NCBI GenBank assembly: GCA_037176905.1
Contig: JBBBWG010010000.1
Span: forward strand, 112,854 to 176,853
Source of the DNA: Azolla pinnata
Taxonomy: Eukaryota > Streptophyta > Polypodiopsida > Salviniales > Salviniaceae
DNA length: 64,000 nucleotides
Direction: 5' to 3'
Position numbers and translations under genes: made by a program
Shown: positions 58,799-64,000 of the stretch, in pieces
Layout of the letters: the number at the start of each line of letters is the position of its first letter
Position numbering within the stretch: position 1 is the first letter of the stretch
The notes under the pieces: model-generated
Database searches by the model: none
Seen by the model: the letters and a program-made list of their open reading frames with translations, nothing else
Told to the model about the DNA's origin: nothing

Positions 58799-60631
58799 AT
58801 GACGGGAATCTTCTGTGTGATTTTGCCATCATCAGAGGATAATAACCGGAAGGAAGACGCTACTTTCGAATCGCACCGGGTTCACTCATTCTCAATCAAA
58901 GAACTGAGGAGAGCAACCCAAAACTTCGACGAAGGGAACATCCTGGGGCGAGGAGGATTCGGTCAGGTGTACAAGGTATGTATATAATAATCTATACGAT
59001 CGATCGTCTAGCTATTGACAGTTCTGACTCCTCATGATCAGTCGAATATCATGGGACTAGCTGTGCAACAGGAATACTATTCCTGCATATAATTGATGCT
59101 CAGAGAAGTTGCTTACTGATCAGCAATGGAGAGTCGATCGATTCCAAATTACAGGGAACTTTCGCCAGTGGAGAATTAGAACATCTGATCACAACTGTGA
59201 TCTGGCTGTCAGAATTGTGATCTAATTGAGAGATCAGGTCGTACGAATAATTAGAACATCTGATCACAACTGCATGATGATGCTGCAGCTAGCTGCTGGC
59301 TGGATCATATTAATGATCTCATGTATGTCCTCGCGGGCCATAATCTGCATTAAGATCTGATCTTACGCAAATTTTATAATATTAGCTGACGTAAGTGATC
59401 AGCTGCCCTCGGCTGCTCTATCTAAATTTAGGTCAAACATGATTACTAGTGGCTGGGTCGTTATATATCAGGGAGAGATGATGGATCACGGTCTCAAAGA
59501 TGAGGAGGATGATGATGATGAAGAACCAGTGCCTCGGCTCTCTAGAGATTTACAGTCAATCGTTCACATAATTAGAACATCTTATTGCTGTAATAATATT
59601 ACTGCAAGATGATGAAGGTGCAGGATCCTGATCTGATCATTCTGTTGTCATATATAATTGCTTTGCATTTGATACACGTCCTGGGTATTAAACAAGTTCA
59701 TTATATATTGTCCAGCATCATGCATATTGCTCATGCACAGTTTAGCTGCTGTAGATTAATCCTGCAGGACAGCAATATCGGATCAGCTGTGATCTAAAAC
59801 ATTGCCGTTAAATCAACACCGAATCGCGGTGCTGTTACGATATACCTGACTGATGATTACGGCATAATTATATCGTGAGATTTAATTTGTCAACGTTGGA
59901 TCACATGACATAAATGATCGATCTGCTGCAGGGGGTACCTTGCGCCCGAGTATTTCCTGCACGGGCATCTCACGGAGAAGGCGGACGTCTACAGCTTCGG
60001 GGTCGTGATGCTCGAGGTTGTAAGCGGGCAGAAGATGATCGCCAAACCCAGTACTAGTAAGGCTGCAGATGATGATGATGTCAATACCGCCACCGCCACC
60101 GCCCAGATCAAGCTCCTCCCCTGGGTATATTGCACTTATAATATACACATTAACGGCTAAATTGTAACAGCTAATTCCTCCGAACAAGCAGTCCGTCTCT
60201 AAGAAGATTCGCTGGTCGCATGATATTGCTGGCCAAGCGGATGATATTTGAATGATCTGCCTGCATCATGGAAATCGAATTAAAATTGTAGCGGCTAGAT
60301 GCGGATCGGGCAAATGTGCCTGAGCAAGGGAATTAGGGATCAAGTTAGAGGAAGAAGAATAATTCGCAGTGCATGTGATCATTAGCATCGGTTGATTGAC
60401 GATGATCGTGATCATGGGCTAATTTATATGCACTAGGCTCGGAGGATCTTCGAATCGACAGGAGGAGTGAGGGAATTGGTGGATGCGGCATTGCAGGAGG
60501 ATGTCGATTACGACCCCGAGGAGGCCAGTGCTGTGGTGAGCCTGGCTCTGTCGTGCACGCAAGAGCTGCCCAGATCACGGCCAAGTATGAGCGATGTGGT
60601 GGTCGTTCTCTCCGAGCTACTGGGTCCATAA
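58799..60631 (+). pseudogene. Truncated CRK relic lacking the catalytic exons (CRK-E)
   Basis: Three exons related to CRK-B remain intact. 58830-58975 carries [19 protein letters not shown] and [10 protein letters not shown]. 59932-60124 carries [20 protein letters not shown] and VVSGQKM. 60437-60631 carries LVDAALQED, LALSCTQELPRSRPSMSDVV and a stop. Between the first two, the next exon starts correctly after TTACAG (GTFASGEL at 59155-59178) and then breaks into unrelated sequence with stops. The exon bearing HRD and DFG is absent. No DUF26 or clear membrane exon is seen upstream. The flanking exons keep open frames and good splice sites and are GC-richer than CRK-B, so the loss may be recent or the fragments may be kept for another use. 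An active kinase is not possible from this sequence. Confidence 0.75.
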
Positions 60632-61760
60632 ATTGTTGAGCGACTTCCGGCCATCAGCAGCTCATGATCATGATGAATATAAATGGGCTTTTTGATTCAT
60701 AATGATCTCCTGAAGGATTCATTATACCCGGATTGCATTCGGGCTCCAATCATCGACAACACGATTATCAGCTCCACAGATTCGCTCTCAGTTTCGCGGT
60801 GGATTATATTGTCATAATATTGCAGCAATCCACTGTTCTGCGCCGCTATGCAGTGCAATATATACGTTCAAGATAATTCCCCAGCAGCTGCAGGCTTGTG
60901 ATAATTAATTCTTTCGCTTGAAAATCAGATGTCAGTAACCGCTGAGAGATTGATTCGTAGAATAATGCATCGCAAGCTGCACTTGTCATATCATGTACAG
61001 TGGGGCGCCGCAGATCCAGCTCTTGTAATAATCAGTTTTATCAATTATGACCAGGGTCTAATTTTTTGTGTGTAATTAGCTGCCAAGTTCAGCATCATGC
61101 TCCCGTCGTCGCCGTGTGATCTAATCGTAGCTACTGCTGCATTATTTTGGCTTCTGATCATTGCCTCTGCAGTAATGTGAATCCGAGAGTACTGCGATTC
61201 CTGAGTTCATATTGTGTCTGCAGCTGCACGGAACCTATTACGATTCCGTGGCAATCGATTTGAATTAGTTCCGATCACCTATCTCGTGACAAATTCCACG
61301 GATTCACGCTCGGCCTTTGGTGCCCATGGATATGTAAACTGCAGTGATCAAATTAACTGTCCTCTGATCATCTTTAACATGCCGCCGCCGTAGCATCAGC
61401 TACACGCAGCGTTTGAAGTTTAATTCCTTAGCACGGAAATGAGATGCAGTCGCCCGTGATGATTCGTACAGCGCATCATCGCAACTACTGTAATTACTAG
61501 CAGCGCATAGGACAATTAGTCACAAGGGGCATGAGAATATCCAGCAGCTCTTAATGGGCGCATCAAGGATGTAAATAACATTTGTGTTGTTATTAACTAG
61601 ATCAGACTGCGGCAACAGGATGCTGTGTGTTGCAGTTATGCACAGATCATAGATAGCTACTGCATATATTAATTAATGCATGCGAATTCGGCCCAATATT
61701 CTACTTACCTAACTATCATGTGTACACATCAATCATATCAGAAGGCAAACGTTAGCAATC
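60632..61760. other. Intergenic, no gene seen
   Basis: Sequence rich in GATC and CTGCAG words with many short palindromes. No frame has a recognisable domain. Confidence 0.5.
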
Positions 61761-61764
61761 ATAT

Positions 61765-62365
61765 GCCCACGACGGTGTAGTGATTCGTGAGGTCAAGATC
61801 TATGCATGCAATTAACAAGGCCTTTTTATAGAGGAAAACGTTGTTGACTTTTAGCAATGTGCCCAAGAAGTGACTGAGAAAACGCAATGGAGGCGGGTAG
61901 TCCATCCCTGTAGACGAGCTGTCGCTCAACTCTTCATGCAACGCCAGGTCCACAAAGCCTATGAATAATACTTTCGATGCCATCCAACTCATTTTTGTGT
62001 AGAGGCATAAAACTGCTCCAGACGAAGAACGTAGAGGACTTCACGTAAGTGCTAAATATATTTTTCTATGCTGGAGTTGTAGATGAGGATATCATCAAAG
62101 TAGACGACGACTACGCATCTACCTATGAATCGTCGAAGAATATAGTTAATTACCCTCATGAATGTGCTTGGGATATTTGATAGCCCAAAAGGCATCACTG
62201 CCCACTCGGAAAGCCCTTCTCTAGTTTTGAAGGCGGTCTTCCACTCGTCTCCTAGCTTGATCTTGATTTGATGATATCCACTTCAAAGATCTATTTTAGA
62301 GAAGATAGTTGCCCCACTAATCTGGTCCGATAAGTCATGCATGCGTGATATGGGAGATCTGTAAT
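61765..62365 (-). mobile_element. Decayed Ty3/gypsy-type retrotransposon reverse transcriptase fragment
   Basis: The minus strand reads as a chromovirus-like reverse transcriptase. In order it has ISRMHDLSDQI, ATIFSKIDL, an in-frame TGA where Arg is usual, [33 protein letters not shown] and the catalytic YFDDILIY (Y-x-D-D type). Frameshifted remnants of HLREVL and KVLFIGFV follow. Stops and shifts make it non-functional. No long terminal repeats were recognised in the window. One end lies beside the truncated DUF26 exon at 62400-62609, suggesting that insertion or rearrangement broke that exon. Confidence 0.85.
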
Positions 62366-62399
62366 GTATAATAATTTTATTTATTGCATGTATTATAAT

Positions 62400-62609
62400 T
62401 CCAACAGCAGCCACCGTCCAATACTTCCCCAACTTCTGCTTGTTGGCTATTACCTGCTTCATAACGTTGGTGATCACAATGTCTCGATTCTTCCGAAATG
62501 TCGTGCTCCCATTTAATGTGGGGTTACAATAGTAATCTATCATGTAGTCGTAGTTTCCCCTATTAATGCGCTGATTGCTATACATGAGCCCACATCCTTG
62601 CAACACCAC
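62400..62609 (-). pseudogene. Truncated CRK ectodomain exon (second DUF26), broken next to a gypsy fragment
   Basis: The minus strand begins like CRK exon 2 (VVLQGCGLMYSNQRINRGNY) and runs through TFRKNRDIVITNVMKQVIAN to KYWTVAAVG. It stops short of the second C-x8-C-x2-C motif. The splice acceptor before it has changed from the paralogues' CAG|GTGGAG to CAA|GTGGTG (bases 62611-62610). The remainder of the exon is replaced by A/T-rich sequence leading into reverse-transcriptase sequence. Confidence 0.8.
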
Positions 62610-62924
62610 TTGCATCAATGTTATGTATATTAATTTAAGCATGAATCATGATTGAGTTTCTCTGATCTTTCTCTCGCTAGTGCAGATCATCCGATCATAA
62701 GCGTGCAGCCAATGAATGCACTAAAAACATGTGATCTGCAAGGAAATTTTGCGGTGGAATTAGAGCGCGAGACATGAGTAGTTGAACTACAAATGGCGCC
62801 GCAGTCCGCGATCAGTCATCAAGAGCTGGGCCGAAGACAATAGCGAGAACGATGTGAAAGATTCTACTGATAGAATCACTCCATGATCGGATTCCTTGAT
62901 CAGTACTTACGTACATACGTACGT

Positions 62925-63617
62925 GAGCATAGCTGGGGTCGACCAAACTCCCCCCCGTTTGGAAACGACTGAGCTGCATGGCTTAAGAAGCTTATTAACA
63001 ATAATGCAATGCGTATAAATCTCTTTACTTCTTCCTCTAACCAATCTTGCTCCAACGTAGTATCGATCATCTCTAACTCTCTTCCTTCTTTGCGTAGTCT
63101 TCATGCCAACACAAAGGAATGTTACATCAGTTTTAGTTTCAAAGATGTAATGTGCTTCTATTTGAACAATTCTTCTCAATTGATTCAGATGTTCATACTA
63201 GGCCCAAAATCATATACAGGAAGCATCTTCCACCAAGTTACATTTTATCTCCTTCTCTCTATAGTCATATAAGCATATCTATCTACCTATCTATCTATAT
63301 TACACCACAGTATTCCATGAATGGACAAATGCATACAAGCTTATGATAATTGACAGTAGACTGTAATTATAAACATAATTGAAGACAAAGCATGTATCAT
63401 CACAAGAAGAAGAGTATGAAGCACAAGGAACTTTGCCATACCAAAATTGGCAATCTTTGGGACGAAATTATCATGTAGAAGTGTATTAGCTGCCATGATG
63501 TCTCTGTGTATGATGGGCAGACACGAATCATGGTGCAAATATGTTAGGCCTCTAGCAACACCTTCCCAAAACTCCCTCCATATATTCCATGGTAAGACAT
63601 CTCTACCCAAGGAATCT
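62925..63617 (-). pseudogene. Scrambled CRK kinase relic (CRK-F)
   Basis: Two exons are recognisable. 63617-63430 matches CRK exon 6, with [20 protein letters not shown], but has altered core residues (HRDIMAAN with Met for Lys, and ANFG for DFG). 63105-62930 matches exon 8 (LRKEGRELEMIDTTLEQDWL, EEEVKRFIRIALL) and then loses similarity where the CQTSPSQRPSM part should be. Exon 7 with APEY is missing between them. Upstream exons, if any, lie beyond the window's right edge. It belongs to the CRK-A/C/D subgroup. Confidence 0.75.
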
Positions 63618-63639
63618 GCACCAATTTTGATATATTTTA

Positions 63640-64000
63640 GTCAACCACATACACAATGAGTAAACAAACCAATACTACGCATACAGATCAACACATCACG
63701 CATTTTGTGCTACTAGAACCGTCAAACAGGAAAGAGACAATCAGCTACAAGCCAATTAATCCTGACAGGGGAAATCAACATAGAAATGGTTGGGTGTTAT
63801 GGTTACAGTAAGAAATGTTATACATGACTAAGTGTGAAAAGGCCAAAACTGGTCTTTCACTTAGTTGTGTGTAGAGAGAGAGAGAGAGAGCGAGAGAGTG
63901 TGTGAGAAGAAAGAAGAGCGACAGTAGAACAGCCGCCCGCTCCTCTCTGTGGCGACTTCCATCCTCCACCGTGCAGCAGCCCATCGGCTGCCTTCTCTTC
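63640..64000. other. Right edge of window, probably intronic or upstream of the CRK-F relic
   Basis: No domain-bearing frame. A GA run lies at 63872-63897. The window ends before any further CRK exon is seen. Confidence 0.4.

Overview
The window is nuclear DNA from a vascular land plant, most likely a fern. Intron-rich plant genes are spaced by long AT-rich and simple-repeat stretches. A chloroplast 2-oxoglutarate/malate translocator, an MFT-type PEBP gene, ATL-type RING-H2 ligases, a PLS-class PPR protein and a cluster of DUF26 (cysteine-rich) receptor kinases are all land-plant families. The intronless, very long PPR gene with near-identical repeats is the style I associate with fern genomes (inference; no search was run). 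A run of exactly 100 N at 13976-14075 marks an assembly gap.

Layout: 21-2612 (-) is a five-coding-exon gene for a proline/His/Met-rich protein of unknown function, with about 700 bp of GAT/GGT repeat upstream. 5457-6614 (+) and 8519-9952 (-) are two paralogous ATL RING-H2 genes facing tail to tail, each with a purine-rich GAAGCA/GAATCA leader and W-box motifs upstream. 12532-15723 (-) is a plastid dicarboxylate translocator of the DiT1 type, whose first intron carries a ~127-bp tandem array broken by the N gap. 17074-17177 is a 27-bp perfect hairpin, 17338-17590 is telomere-like repeat, and 17737-18777 (+) is a small conserved plant gene. 23435-25087 (+) is an MFT-like PEBP gene directly behind a nested minisatellite. 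26790-27014 (-) is a candidate 44-residue protein gene with one small intron. 28707-32843 (+) encodes a 1378-residue PPR protein.

From 33.5 kb to the end the window is a cluster of cysteine-rich receptor-like kinases (CRKs). Four have complete eight-exon models: 33559-37598 (-), 39608-43284 (+), 45111-49043 (-) and 50786-55818 (-). The third and fourth are a recent tandem duplication. The first has Asn in place of the catalytic Asp of the HRD motif and looks like a pseudokinase. Around them are relics: loose kinase exons (44.1-44.4 kb, 56.9-57.1 kb), a gene that lost its catalytic exons (58.8-60.6 kb), a DUF26 exon broken beside a decayed Ty3/gypsy reverse transcriptase (61.8-62.6 kb), and a scrambled kinase relic (62.9-63.6 kb). 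The cluster shows gene birth, loss of catalysis and decay side by side, as is usual for plant immune-receptor loci.

All splice sites were chosen by eye from GT/AG signals, reading-frame continuity and agreement among paralogues. Terminal exons and start codons are the least certain parts.
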